DNA of 64,000 bases, taken from contig NC_031479.1 in the NCBI RefSeq assembly GCF_000006565.2, forward strand, positions 2,630,289-2,694,288, written 5' to 3'. A program made the position numbers and the translations under genes. The DNA is from Toxoplasma gondii ME49. Taxonomy: Eukaryota > Apicomplexa > Conoidasida > Eucoccidiorida > Sarcocystidae. Below are positions 48,228 through 61,000 of this stretch, one piece after another (positions within the stretch are counted from its first letter, which is position 1; each line of letters starts with the position of its first letter). The notes beneath the pieces were generated by a model. It made no database searches. It worked only from the letters and a program-made list of their open reading frames with translations, and was not told the DNA's origin.

Positions 48228-51200
48228 ATGCTTCGACTTCGGCCCGTTTTACGGCTCCCGAGAGCGCCACGGCTCTCCGGGATAAAAAGCAATTCTCGTG
48301 AAGGATCTTCCAGATCTCAGTTTCTTTCCGTGTCAGCCACAGGAGACTGCGCTCCCCCTCTCATCTTCCCTGCCTCCCAGGCGACGTCTCTAACTCCTGC
48401 CTCCTCTTTCTTCTGCTTCAGTTGTCCCTCCCCTCCCCGTTCTCTCTCAGCTCGTACCTCCGTCTCTTCTTCTTCTGCACCCTCAACAGGCGACCCCTCA
48501 TCGTCATTCCCTCTGTTGTCTCGCCTGCCGACTGTCTCCCCGTCCTCAGCGCTGCGAACGCCACCTCTAAACCGAAGACGTCCACCCGCAATTCGTTCAC
48601 AGGCACGGACTCCGCTTCCTTCTTGTAGGGGCTCGTCTCCGCTCGCTTCCTTCTCTCCGTCCGACGTCTCTGCTCCACGGCTCTTCTCTTCCTCGTCCCT
48701 AGCTTCCCCGTCTTTCTCCCCTCTCTCTCTGCCCTCCCGATGTTTCTTCTCCCTCAGAAGTGTGTTCGGCGAGCAGGCGGCACCGCAGCCTCGGCAGCAG
48801 GGAGAGACAGTGTCTCACGTTCAGTCAGGCCTCGACTCCAAGGTGGACAAGGCAACGCCTCAAACCCTGTCAGGAGCTACCAGTTCCGGTCCTGAAGCGG
48901 AAGATGGCGCTTCTTCAGAAGCGTCATCTTCCTCCGGTGGGGGCAACGCCTCCAGTACCTCTTCCGATACGTTGTCTGGTGGTTCTCGTTCTTCCTCCAT
49001 TTCTGGAACTGCCGTTCCGGTGGATGCGGCAAACGTTGAAAAAGGCGCAGATGGTGGAGAGCAAGTCGATCCAGGATCTCTCTTTGTTGAACCTCCAGAA
49101 TTCACAGGACCCTCTGACGGGTCGTATGCGGCCGTGCTCTACGAGCGCATTAAAGATCACGTATGTCTCTTCGTCTTCGAAAGTGTGTTGTTGTAATTGT
49201 TCACAAGTCCTGGTTTTGTGGTCTTCTCCTTTCTCTGCTCGCGCCATAAAGAAGCGGACCCACATGCTGTGTACACTCAGTTTCGCTCGGCGTGGTGTTG
49301 GGGGATGGGAGACGGGTGTCGAGCGCATGAATTTCACCTGGTGAGACAGCGCTCACGGGGAAACAGGGTGCTGTGTTTTTGCTTTCATGTGCGAGCGGCT
49401 TCAGACGTGACGCCTGAATTCTGGAAGCGTCGTCCAGAACATGCAAGAAACGTTGTTCTCGACTCGGGGTCTTGTTCTGCAGACTGACTCGTGGCTCTCC
49501 AACGGCTCCGCTGTCAACTGCGCCTCTGACTGGCTGCTCCTCGCCAAAGACTCCCTGGGTTTGCCTTGGTATGTTTTCGCCTTCACCGTAGACCCATGCT
49601 TCCCTGTGTGTCCTTCACTCCTCCAAACTCTATATCGGCAAGGCTGTAGAAACTGCGCGCATGACCTTCGCGTGCATGTGTGTCTACCTATAAATCTGTC
49701 GATTCAGCTACGCTTGGCGGTATGTGCGACCTCATTTGTACAGCCTACATCCATGTCGATGAATCTGAAGCCCTCAATTTCCTCTTCTTAGCAAGCGCCG
49801 TTTTCGTGTGGATATGCGAATGTGGTGGGAAGCTGGGGTGCTGGCGGTACAACAGCCAGTCACTGAAGAGCCAAAGTGCAGCTTCGCTTCTTTTCTTTTT
49901 TCAGGGCAATGGCGTTGCCTATTATAGGTTGCTCCTTACGACTCCTTACGCTTCCCTTCGCTATCGCCGCTGTAAGATGGAACAGATCTCGCATCGTTGC
50001 CTCACGCTGAGCGTCTGCAAATGTCAAAACTTGAACTTGTTTGAAATTCCAGCGTTTCACCAAAGAGCAAAGACTGAAAAGTTCATTCTTTCGACTGTTC
50101 CCGGTCTGCTCCCTTCTCTTATGTCTTGCCGCCGAAGAGACGTCGTCGTCCGCTGCTGCTGCTCGTATTCGCCTCACCAAAACGCGTTTCTTTTGTCAGG
50201 GTATTCCGTTAACTCCTCCTCACACTAGTACGTGAAATGCTGTCAGTGGATGGGGTGTTATTCGGGTACATAGTATGGTCTTGTTGCTCAACAGTAGTAC
50301 TTCTGTTACACAAGCAACAGGGTGACTGACTCCCAGTCCCTTTTCGCCTCTTTTCTGTCTTCTTCCCCGGTTTAAGTGCGAGTGTATCACCTCCGACAGG
50401 CGGTCCGACTTCTTCGCCTTCTCCGGGTGTCAAAAATTTGCTTGCCTCTAGCGATTCTGTCTGCTGCTCGGAGCTGCTGAATGCGCTTCGAGTTTAGCAT
50501 TTCTGCCTCGTCGCTGCACTGTCTTTGCCTTGTCCCGTAGACGTTGTCATTTCCAGCTCTTCAATGTTTCACCGGGTCAGCGTGTTCGATTGTCTGCATG
50601 TTCCTCGCTGTTTGCGTAGGAACGAGATATTCGACTGAGGGGTTTGCACGGCGCAGAGTTCATGGAGCTGAACAAGATGCTAAAGGAGAAGCAGAAAGTT
50701 GGGGTAAGTTGTCAAAACAGAAATCGCTGTCGGGCTATGTGCCCGTCGCGCAACGTCTGCTCCTTTCGTCACTTGTCGACTGTGTTAACCACGTGAAATT
50801 ATATCAGAGTATCAAGATCGTCTTCAGGAGGTACGCCTACAACAGTATCGATTCGGAATGCCCCTAATGTCGTAGGATATTGAAATTCAACACTCTTCTG
50901 TCTTACGCAGTCCAGGGGGGTAGCACTGGAAAAAAAACGGGTGAACTGAAAATTCACAGCACGATCACAGCATGGTTTTTCGTAACTTGGTTCTGCACCC
51001 ATCACGCTGTGTAGAATTGTACACACCTCTCCTGCTTATTTCTCTTCAGCACGGCGCATGCATGTAAATGTGCTTCTCGGTTATGTGAACGGGATGTCTG
51101 GCTGCAGGTGGCCTGCACCTTTGCATGTAGAAGCGTTTTCCAGCCGTTCTCAGTTTTCGCGTTTTGTGTCTTGACAGCTGGGGTCCCCGGAGTTTCTAAA

Positions 51201-53807
51201 GGAACGCGAGAAGGTGAAGAAGTTCATCGACGCGCACAACCTTTCCGTTTTCCCCATGTCGTCCGTACAAATGCTATTCATTGGTCTTACCATCAGTCTT
51301 TTCTCCTATGCACTTCGGTAAGCCACGCCGTAGATTCTTGTTGATTGCACATTTATAGCTGAATGTCAAACACTTTTTAGTTTTTCCATGAAATCCATCT
51401 ATAAGATGAAGCTTGATAATATGGCTGTAAGGCGTCCACACACGGTTGCGTCAATAGCGACTGAACTACTTTGTGTATCCTGGCTGTTTCTTGTCTCCGT
51501 CCGTTGGGCGTGTGTCAATTCGTTGCTGCCTCTGCGTTGTCACCTGATCCTTGTCACCGTGGTAAAAACTATTTTAGTAAATACGTTTATGATCTATGAT
51601 GCAGTGCTTTTCGTTTAGAAGTGGTAACTTCTTTGTACCAATCTGTATTGGGGGCTCAGACGTGGATGGCTGCTTGTGGAGGTATGACTCTGTCGAGTTA
51701 GAATGAAGGCAAGACCAAGGCACACAAAGTATTCAGGATCCAGGAGAGCAGCTCTTCACACGACCGTCCGATTGACCCGCATATGCGCTCATGAGCCGAG
51801 TGTCGCTTTTCTGAAAGGCTCAAAAGGGTTTCCCAGTTGGTACTATTTAAATCATCAAATTCGCATTCTGTCTGATACTCTGAACCAACAGATCTGCATT
51901 CGCCTGTGTTTTCTTAGGAACATGGCTGTTCGCGTTGACGAGTTCCCTGCATTCATCGCCGAACATCCTGGCTGGTTTGAAACGCTCGCGTTGCCCGATC
52001 CTACGCTCGCAACAACCTTTCTGACCATCTTTGGAGGACTTTCCATCCTTATTGTAAGTTCTAACCAAGCCCTGCAAGCTAACGGTAGATTCGTGGTGTT
52101 TCGTTGCCTACGCGTGTCTTTGTTGGTTGCAGTTCGTCACCCTGTTCCCCTTCTTGTGTATCACGCATTCTGGTGTCTTTGTTTATCAAGGAGGAGCGCG
52201 ATGTCGACTCTTCTTGCCGTAGAGTGTGCAGGCGTTTCTGTGCATGGTGTGAAGCAGGCCTGGTTTTTCTCGTCGATATTTTGGTTTGAAACACACAAAA
52301 GGTCTCTGTCCTTTTGTGTCTAATGCGTTGCTCCAGGCAGGCTGGATGGTCTCCGATAAATTGAAAAAGTTCAGCCCCATCAAAACGACAGGGCCGTTGA
52401 GCCCTGCTACAGCACGCATTTTACCCTCGGTGTTCATTGTCGCCTACGCCACGTTTATGGGGACAGCATTCCCAGGGGTAAGGCAAAAACAAAATAGCAA
52501 GGGAAGCCGCTCCAGTATTAGTATAAAATCTCTACACATGTTGGGGTTTCATTCACATGTTTGTCCCGGTCAGGTCGACACCTCAGGGTAAGATAGGCTC
52601 ATACGTAGGACCAGAAAAATCTTGTGTGGCAAAGGGATATAGACAGATAGACAGATATGTGCACGCATGCGCATTTGCATTTGGCATGTTTGTTCCGTAA
52701 CGCATTGAAGGAGCAGAGACGTGAGTTAGGTTAAAAAGAATTTATGACCGACGCGTCCTGGTTTTTGGAAGCTGAGGTATAGTGCACACTACTCAGTGTG
52801 TTGAGAGATGAAGCTTGCGTCCGAGAGTACTTGGGAGCTTCCGTTTCTGTACACTACGTCATGCAGTCTCGTGTAAGGGGGTATAAAATGTTTTCTAAGA
52901 CAAGCTTAAATAAAAGTGAGTTTTCGGTGAGAGGCACGGCGGCGGCGGGTTGTCTCCGAACGGAAAAAAGGTGCTCTCACGTGAATTTGCAGTCTGTGAC
53001 GAACTTTTGATCTCAGTTTCTTTTTCTGCCTACCACTGCACTCCCGTGCCTTTGCGAATGTGTTCCCCTCCATTGGTCTCTGTCTCCTTTGAATGGAGCG
53101 ATGCTGCAACTATTTAGGCATGCATTTTCATGATGCGTCTGTACGACTCTGGTGAACTAGGGACGGCGGACGATGTGGTGTTCCCTGTTGGCGTTTTCGC
53201 TCCCTCTCAGGGTCTTGTCCTCCTCCTTCTTCCTGCTGCATTTCTTCAAATTATTCTTGCTCGGGTGTTCCGCCTTCGCTCCGTCACACGAGCGCTCAGT
53301 AAGTGGCCTTCCTCACAAGCGAGAAGCTACTGGCTCTTTTTCTTCCCTTTTATGCGTTGTGTCTAGACCTTCTTCAGAGCAGAGCAAAATATCTGGAAAG
53401 TAGTGGCAGTGGTAGACTACGTTGGGATGTGAGCACCGACAATACCGCTACCAAGAACGCATGGGATTATTGAGGCGTTGCAACATGGTTGTTTGCACTC
53501 TGTCTCTCCAGACTTCGTCCCCGACTCTGCAAAGCCCCTACACGCCGTGCATGCAGACATTCTGCGTCAGCGAGTCCCTGAGCTGGTGAAGGAATGGGAG
53601 AAACTTGCTGCGGCAAAGAACATTTCTCCTCGCAAGATGGGGAAGGGCATCGTTGCGTTGTGGAAAGAAAAGTGTATGGATCCGAAATTCCAGTCTCTCC
53701 TGAAGAACAGCAAGCAACAGAGAGACTTTCGAGGGCGGGAGGGAGGTGCAGCGCGTCCGTCAACGATGCTGCGTCCGAACGCCGGGTTCCAGAGAGACTA
53801 TTTTTGA
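48228..53807 (+). CDS. OXA1: OXA1/YidC family mitochondrial inner-membrane insertase
   Basis: OXA1 inserts mitochondrially made and some imported proteins into the inner membrane. Nine exons join in phase: 48228-49160, 49483-49568, 49905-49971, 50620-50703, 51178-51317, 51918-52053, 52337-52477, 53211-53298 and 53512-53807, giving 656 residues. The first 40 residues are rich in Arg and Ser with almost no acid (MLRLRPVLRLPRAPRL), as in mitochondrial presequences. A disordered region runs to about 290. The insertase core then begins with the family signature LGLPWWAMALPIIGCSLRLL near 335, a charged loop with two Lys/Glu-rich helices, and hydrophobic segments near 410-435, 460-485, 510-530 and 530-550. 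The tail (559-656) is basic and helical, as expected for the ribosome-binding end of OXA1. Its size exceeds the usual 400-450 residues because of the N-terminal insert. Confidence 0.93.
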
Positions 53808-55046
53808 TCTGTGGCCCTCACTTCATAGAACGCCGGTGGCCAGACGGCGGAGGAGGGCGCATGATAGAGCTTCTTTTGCTGAGCATGGCCCGACGAAACG
53901 CGAGGAGTCAAAGCAGAGGAAAAGGGAAAAGCAGGCACTCAACAATGCTACAAAGGGACGCCTGGAAGCATAGATGACAGAGGCAGGAGACAGGAAGGAG
54001 CTAAACAAGCCAGAGAGGATAACCGAGCAAGAGCGTAAAACTCATCAAAGGTAGTCTAGCCAAACAACAAATCCGTTGTCATAGCAACGCGCTCAACTGC
54101 ACAAGGGAGATTGCGTGCCACGTCAGAGCGTTGCTGCTGGCCGTGCATGGATCAACTAGTATCAACTCTGGTTTTCCCTCTTGTTTTTTTCTGCGTCGTG
54201 TTGCAAGGGCGAAACGTGTCTCCCTTGGCACGGTTTCCCCGAATCAGCTAGTGTCCGGAGAATATAACAGAAGCCTCTTGCTATGAGGGTGTATGACGTT
54301 GACTCGTTTGCAGCCTCTCACTTTTGCTGTAACGTGTGTTGTTCCGTAGACGTGTCTTGTGACCGTCGCAGTGTATTTTTCATCCATCCAACATATCAAT
54401 GGATGTACATACGAGTAACAGTTTTCGTAACGATTTCGGTGCGCAACAGGAGAATTGGCTGTTGCACTAGCTTGTAGGTGGGAGGAAGGGACGGCCTCGA
54501 TCAACTACCTCCGTTCCTCAAGCTGACACAGAACATCTGCGACACGGTCACAAAACTGTCAACGAAAGCACTGGTGGCCATCCTGCCACCTAACGGCGGA
54601 CGCACGTCCAGATCAGACTTTATATGGATATAAAACCGTTGACTTAGAAGAACAAATAGATCAATCTTAACCGACAAAAGGCACGGTGCAGGTTGGCAGC
54701 AGCACGGGCAGAGAGCACCCAGTTGTTTTGCTGCTTTGGAGCAGACTATTGCGGCCGCATACTCGGTATATTCGTACAAACGAGTCTTGCTATTTTATGT
54801 TAAAGACGTCTATTCTGCAAACAACTAGGCTTCATAAATGCGCTCTGGAGCATTCCCTGCACATACTTCGCCTTTGCGCGTTTGATACCCTCGTGTTTCA
54901 TTCTTTCCTTTGTGTAACGTCCGGGTCTTGTGTGTGACCGTAGTCCTTCCCGGAATGTGTAGCACCTGGTTCCAAGTGTCTGTCTTGAACTATTTCGATT
55001 TCTCCTTGTTGTGTCACCTGAGTGCATCGCCACCGCTCGGTTGAGG
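53808..55046. other. Convergent intergenic region between OXA1 and CFAP61
   Basis: Both neighbours end here. Open frames (53594-53977, 54501-54779, 54800-55138) are short and lack motifs, and one overlaps the OXA1 end in another frame. It should hold the two 3' untranslated regions and nothing else that I can see. Confidence 0.55.
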
Positions 55047-58000
55047 TCAGGCGTCTGGACCCGCCTTCTGTCCCGGAGTTTCTTTTGGTGGCAAATAGAA
55101 TGCCTGCAACTCATCATTATGTTCTCGAAGGAAATCAATTAGCTCTGCCTGTATCATTCGCTTCACGTCTCTCCCCATGCCTTCGTGGAAAGTCGCTAAG
55201 AAGTCAGCGTTTAAGTGAATCTGTTCAAACTGTCTTTGCTTGGAAAGAGACTCTCCTGCAGGGAAAGATTTTTTGTCGGCCTCGCCGATTTCTGCTTCAT
55301 TCTGTTGTGTGTTTCCGCTCGTTTCGTTTGTTTTATCCAAACCAAAACCTTCGATTGCAGGTCCAATTCGTGACTCTGACGGCGGCGTCGTTGTGTCAAA
55401 GCCCACTGTCGCTGAAGTGTCCTTTTTGATTGGAGACAGGTTCCGCGACTCCGGAATGGTGGCTGACGCCATCGGCGACTGGTGGTTGTCCTCGCGTTTT
55501 CCTTGTAGATTCTGAAAAGGAGCACCAAAGGGTTGCAGCAGATGTTGTCGCTCGTGAGCGTCTCAAGAAATATAGCCGAGCACTTGTACTGTAGGTATAT
55601 CAGTGCAATGTTAATTAAGGTGTGTAGGATTTCTCCTGCTCCTTATCATCACAGTTATCTACTCGTAACTGAATGGTCTTTTGTAGCATGATATGTGTGC
55701 TGATAGCCATTTCATTCACAACCGGTGGTCAGAGTAAAGAACGTACAACCTAGCTGCCACATAAGCGTGTAGTGCAAAGCATTTGTTGGGTATGTACAAA
55801 GGTTCCGGTATTCCAGTTCTTTTATCATAGAGTTCCGATAGAACCCGCTCGCGACCTTTCCAGTCTGCACCTTGACCCTCCGCGAAATTCGCCCCAAAAT
55901 GTCACGAACCTGGATTGCAGTTTGAACATGTTGATTGATGCGGTCGTCTTTAGCTAAGCGCCGCTGCTGCAGCCTTAAAAACTTTGCCATTCTGAGACAC
56001 AGGATGTCAGAAGAAAGGCGGCTCGACAACAGAAACTACTTGCGAAGGAAACGAGACGCAGGCATGCACAAAGCGTTCCAGAAAACTGTGGGAAGGAAAA
56101 AGGAGATACAGCGGAAAAGCCATTCTAAAGTGAATAGCGACATTTGTTTTCAACCGATCTATCTCCTGCAGACGGTGAGAAACACAGATCGGCGCCAGGC
56201 TCATGCATAAGCACCCAGTTCCCCTTAAACGTCTTCACCGTATGCCAATAGGCTGCATTTCTCCTCTCTGTCACAAAGATCTTCGTGGTCTGATTCCTTG
56301 TGTATTCGTTATTACACATCGTTCCTCTGATCTGCTGATGACAAACGGAATCATAGCATACTGACTTCCTCTATGAGCCACAGACCGTTCTGGTTCAAGT
56401 TTCGTCCACCTCATCTTCATTCTTTTCCTTGTAATGATGCTACCTCTGCTCACTCGTTTCCGTTGTCTCTGCATCTGTCCTCTTCTCTCACTTCCTTTCC
56501 TGGTCCCACCCGTATGGTTTTTATTCCTCTGGTCGTCTCCCAGTTGTTCCAATGTATTCCGACTGCACTCATCAAGGTTGTTGAGCAAGTTCCTTAACGG
56601 TCACAAGCCTGGCCAAAAATGCCTCGTCTGGGGGAAAGTGGAAACAAAAGAAACAGGCGTGATTTACTTCGGTATCACAGGCTCGTGACCTCACCGCGGA
56701 TGAAGGAGAGCTTCGAACCAGTGTTCTTCCTCGCTGAAAAATGCCATCAAGTCGGCAACATCGCCACCTTTCCGCTTTTCTTGAATCCTGCTGAAGAAGC
56801 TAATAGGTAAGCCCATGAGGAAGAAGAAAGCATCCAGGCGAAGTCGCGTCGGTCCTGCAAGGACCACGAACAGACGAAACTTGAGGAACGATAAAATAAT
56901 TTTGACAAGGACTGGATTCTTGAATGACCGTTGGCACCGTTTTGTCAGCTTCAGTCGGACAGCTCATGTCACAGCCTGTCCGAATATACCAAACATCCTG
57001 AGAATATCTGCCACTTGTTACTCTACATTGACGCGTCACACAGGATAGTGGTCTGTTGAGTTCAAAGAAATGGCCTGTAAATCCCAGGTGGAGTTTGGCA
57101 TCCACAGATTCCGCGCTCACGGGTCTGCTGTGGCACTCGCGGTTCAGAGAGACGGTTAGCAGTCTCGTTCATCGGAGCTTATTGTTGCCCGATTCAATTG
57201 GTAGGCTTCGAGGCCTCTTCTTAGTCGTACCCTGCTTGTATGTGGTGAAGGCTTACCCAGATATTTAAATTGACGCATGCGGTGGAGTTCGTCGAGATCG
57301 ATCTGGACGACCTGGCCGTCGACGGAAAGGAGGTGCTTCCATGTTTCTGCGTTGCCAGCGTTCGACTCGATCACATCTCCCCAGCTAAGTTCAAGTGTGT
57401 CGGTTGCTATACGGCGGTCCCCTGCGTTTGATTGTGTTTTCTGTTCAGCAGGTTCCCTCTCGTCTTCAGTCTCATCTGGACGAGGAGGCGATGACCCTTC
57501 AAGACAAGTACCTGGCACCGTGGCGTCCGGAGGAGACCAGTGAGAAGTCAAGGTAAGGGAGGGAGACGCATGGGGAAAGTGAGAAGGAGGACTGGAAAGG
57601 GAACAAGGCGAAGAAGAAGTTCGAGAGGCAGGGGAATACGAGAACGGGGAGTCCGCCGCAGCCTTCAATGATAACGAGTGTGAAGGTGAATGATAACTGG
57701 ACGGTTGGGAGGGCGGCAGCCGATTTGAGGCGCTGCTTGTTGAAGCGTGAGAAGGCCACCACGTATGTCTAAGCAGACAACATACAGACAGAAACAAGGG
57801 AGGAAGCCGCGATTTAAAATGCTTACAATACGCTTGAGATGACAGAGTGATGCGTAGATGTGCAAGTATGTGTGTATGTGCGCGCAAACACACATGTGCA
57901 TGTAGGTGTACGTGTGACTGCACTCTCAGTGCCCCCCAGTGATCAGCTGGCACTTGTCTCTGGAGACCATATAGAGCACACCCTGTTTGTACATTTTTAG

Positions 58001-61000
58001 AACTGAAAGGAAACAAACGAAAGCCAGGGTCGATCTCATCTGCATTTTTTGTGTTTGGGCGGACTTTGAGAGGCATCCGGTGCACAGGGAAAGGCGATAA
58101 AAGTTGAGGCTACCAGCAAGGACGCCTTGAACACATAGAGGGAACTTAAACCGGGGGAGACAAGCGAGCCTATTTGTGTCTCCTTGTTCTTTTCCTGTAT
58201 CAGGACTGCGGTTGAGATACGCCTCCAGCTCCTCCACGGTTGGGGTTGCGAACAGCTCTTCTGCCTAGAGGCCAAAAGGAAGCAATGACAGGAGAACAGG
58301 CACAAACTGCGCTTATCGCATGCATGAAAGAACCGTGAAAGCCTAATGCAAAAACACTAGATGGGCTGAAGGTCCCTCGCCCTGACTGTGAAGCTTCACA
58401 TGCACATCTGTATGTGTGTTGTCTCTGTGGGCACACTGTTCACTATGACAAGGCTGATAAAAAAAAGTAAGAGCGTTCGAATCTCTAGCATGTGTCGCAT
58501 GTCGACCGGTTTGTGTATGCGATACACTTTCGTTTCCACGTTCATGTGATTGAATTCCGATTTGGACAAGCGAAACGTAGTCTTATAAAAGTAAACAGAT
58601 TGTTTTTACTGATTTTTAGTTATCAGCGGTGCACTTCAGTAATTTAAATTGAAACGTGTAGGTGCTACAATCCCGCGCTAGGCGAAACCCAGACTTGAAA
58701 AACCACTGATGAAGCGTAGCATACTTGTCGCACATCTGCCCTCTTTTCTAGTGAACGCTGGGTCGCGACCGCCACCTCAAGCAAGAAAATCGGAGTTGCT
58801 TTACAAGTCAAAGGAAGGAGTACTATATCAAGCTGACGATTACCGAAGACACACGTGCATCCTGTCAATATATTGTACGACACATCACGAGCTCAGGAAA
58901 GTGAGAATTTAAAATTTACCTTAGTTTTACGTGTGGCGCCTTGTGCGGAGCTTGTATGGGGAGATAATAGCCAGAAGGCACACAACCACCATCTGCCTGT
59001 CGTTTGTCACTCTATTCGATTTCAGTTATGCTGGCCTACAACGGGGATCTTCTTTTTCCCCTTTTTTCGTTTCTGAAATAAATTTGCAATTAATTAGCAA
59101 ATCTTTTTGCCGCCGTGATGCTGGGCGACGATCGTTAGTGATTGCAAGTTCACATAACTAATTGCGGCTGTGACTCTTTTGCTTTTGCTCACCGACGCAA
59201 AAGGCACGAGGAATTCTTTTGGGGGGCGTAAGATACGTTTGTCTAGGAGACGGTCTCCAAAGAAAGGCGAAGAAGCCAGCGGGTGAGAAGGGCAGAGAAA
59301 GAGAGGATTGAGTCGCCGTATTACCGAGGCCGCAAGGTAGAACCCAATCTGGAGGCAGGAGCGAGAACACTTGTGTATGGAATTTCTCCTAACACCGTGC
59401 AATAGCCTGGAGCGTAACATTCAGGTGCGATATGATGTGGTAGTACGAAGCAGTTGACTGGAACCGAATTTTACAGGCGTCACAGCTGCGTCAAACCAAT
59501 TGGTGAACTACTTGGATGACAACGAAACAAGTAAAATCGTACCAGTGCCGATAAAAAAAGAAAGACATGAGGCAAGCGGCTGAGGAGTTGTGGTCATGTG
59601 AAGCAGGAATCCAGAGGAGCCGTAGCTGATGAAGACAGATCACAGAACGGCGGCACGCAGACACCAAAGAAGAGAAAAGGTCTTTCGTAGGAAGACGTAT
59701 AACGGCGTGTTGTGGTGATTCCTCATTGAGGTTCTGTCATTGCATTCTCACCTACGCTACCTCACCTCTCTTCCACTGTAGCAGTCTTGCTTCAGATTGG
59801 TTTTCCGAGTCGGTCGATACTCCCGTGAAAACTCACAAAGGGAGCCTCCACCGTAGATAAAAGGATCACTTGTCTGGACAGGTGCGAACACAGAGAAACT
59901 GAAGTATTATAAGAACGAGTAACCAACCGCGAAGAGGGTAATGAACCTTAACGCCAGACTGTTTGACGTTTGTGCGGCGAGTGCAGGGGATGGATGATCA
60001 GTTGCTCCAGCTTTTCCGCTATTCTGGATGGTAAAAACTAACTTATCTTCACCACGCATCCACCGCGTTTTCTTTTCCTTGGAATCCCTGTTTTACCTTG
60101 TTTCCTTGTGCGGGATGACATGTCTGCGGCAATGGCCTACCTCCTTAAAACTTTATCTATTTCTTCAGTACGCCTTGTGCGCTTTTTCAAGTCTCACTAC
60201 GTTCACGCCCAACCGCAGTCTCCGGGTCCCCGTTTTGCTTCAGTTTTTCTGTGGCGGCTGTTGTTTCGACCAGGAGCTTCGCCCTCCAGATCGTTCGCTC
60301 CTATTTCCTGTCTCTAAATCGTGGTAATCTTGTTCAGATCCAATCTGGTGGCCCCTGCACCTTTGTGTGTCTTATCCTCCAGGTGTTTCTGCACTCTTCG
60401 CAGTACCGTAAGACGTTCACCGGTCAAAATGGTTCAAAAGAGACAGAATAACCCCTAAGATACTGAATAGGACACCAGTTATTAGATGCTGACACCACGT
60501 ACCTGGAACCGGTGGTTAACAACAAGCCGGCCATCGTACACAAGACCGCTTTGATAAATCGCTTCAAACACATCGCTGTCTACGTTCCTTTGGTCGGCTG
60601 TGAGGAGCACTCGACACGCCAGAGAATGAAGCCGAGACACCGTGCTGTTTTCCTGCACAACAGGTGGAAAAGGGGATGTAACTGCCGGAGCGTTGAACGG
60701 CGTAAGCTGGTTGCTCCGTGCCGCAGCGCCTGAAGGAAAATAATCGGAAAGTCAGCGGATGCACGTAGTCACTGTGAACACGTAATGCACTGGATACTAA
60801 CCAAACTTCGAAAAAAGAGTAACTAACCAGTTGCGCAGGTTATTCCCTTCAACCCACGTACAAGCCGTCCGATGTACAACGAACGTTCCATTTCTGCCAC
60901 ACTAGACTCGGGAAGTACAACTGTTTCTGCGGCAAACAAGTCTGGACTCTAGCATTTCAAATTTTGGTTCTTCCGTACACCCTCTGGATTGCCAGTCATC

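Noticed and set aside
58440..58500. GTTCGAATCT, resembling a tRNA T-loop
   Set aside because: No matching acceptor stem, D-arm or anticodon arm could be folded around it; it lies in a CFAP61 intron. No tRNA or rRNA gene was found in the window.
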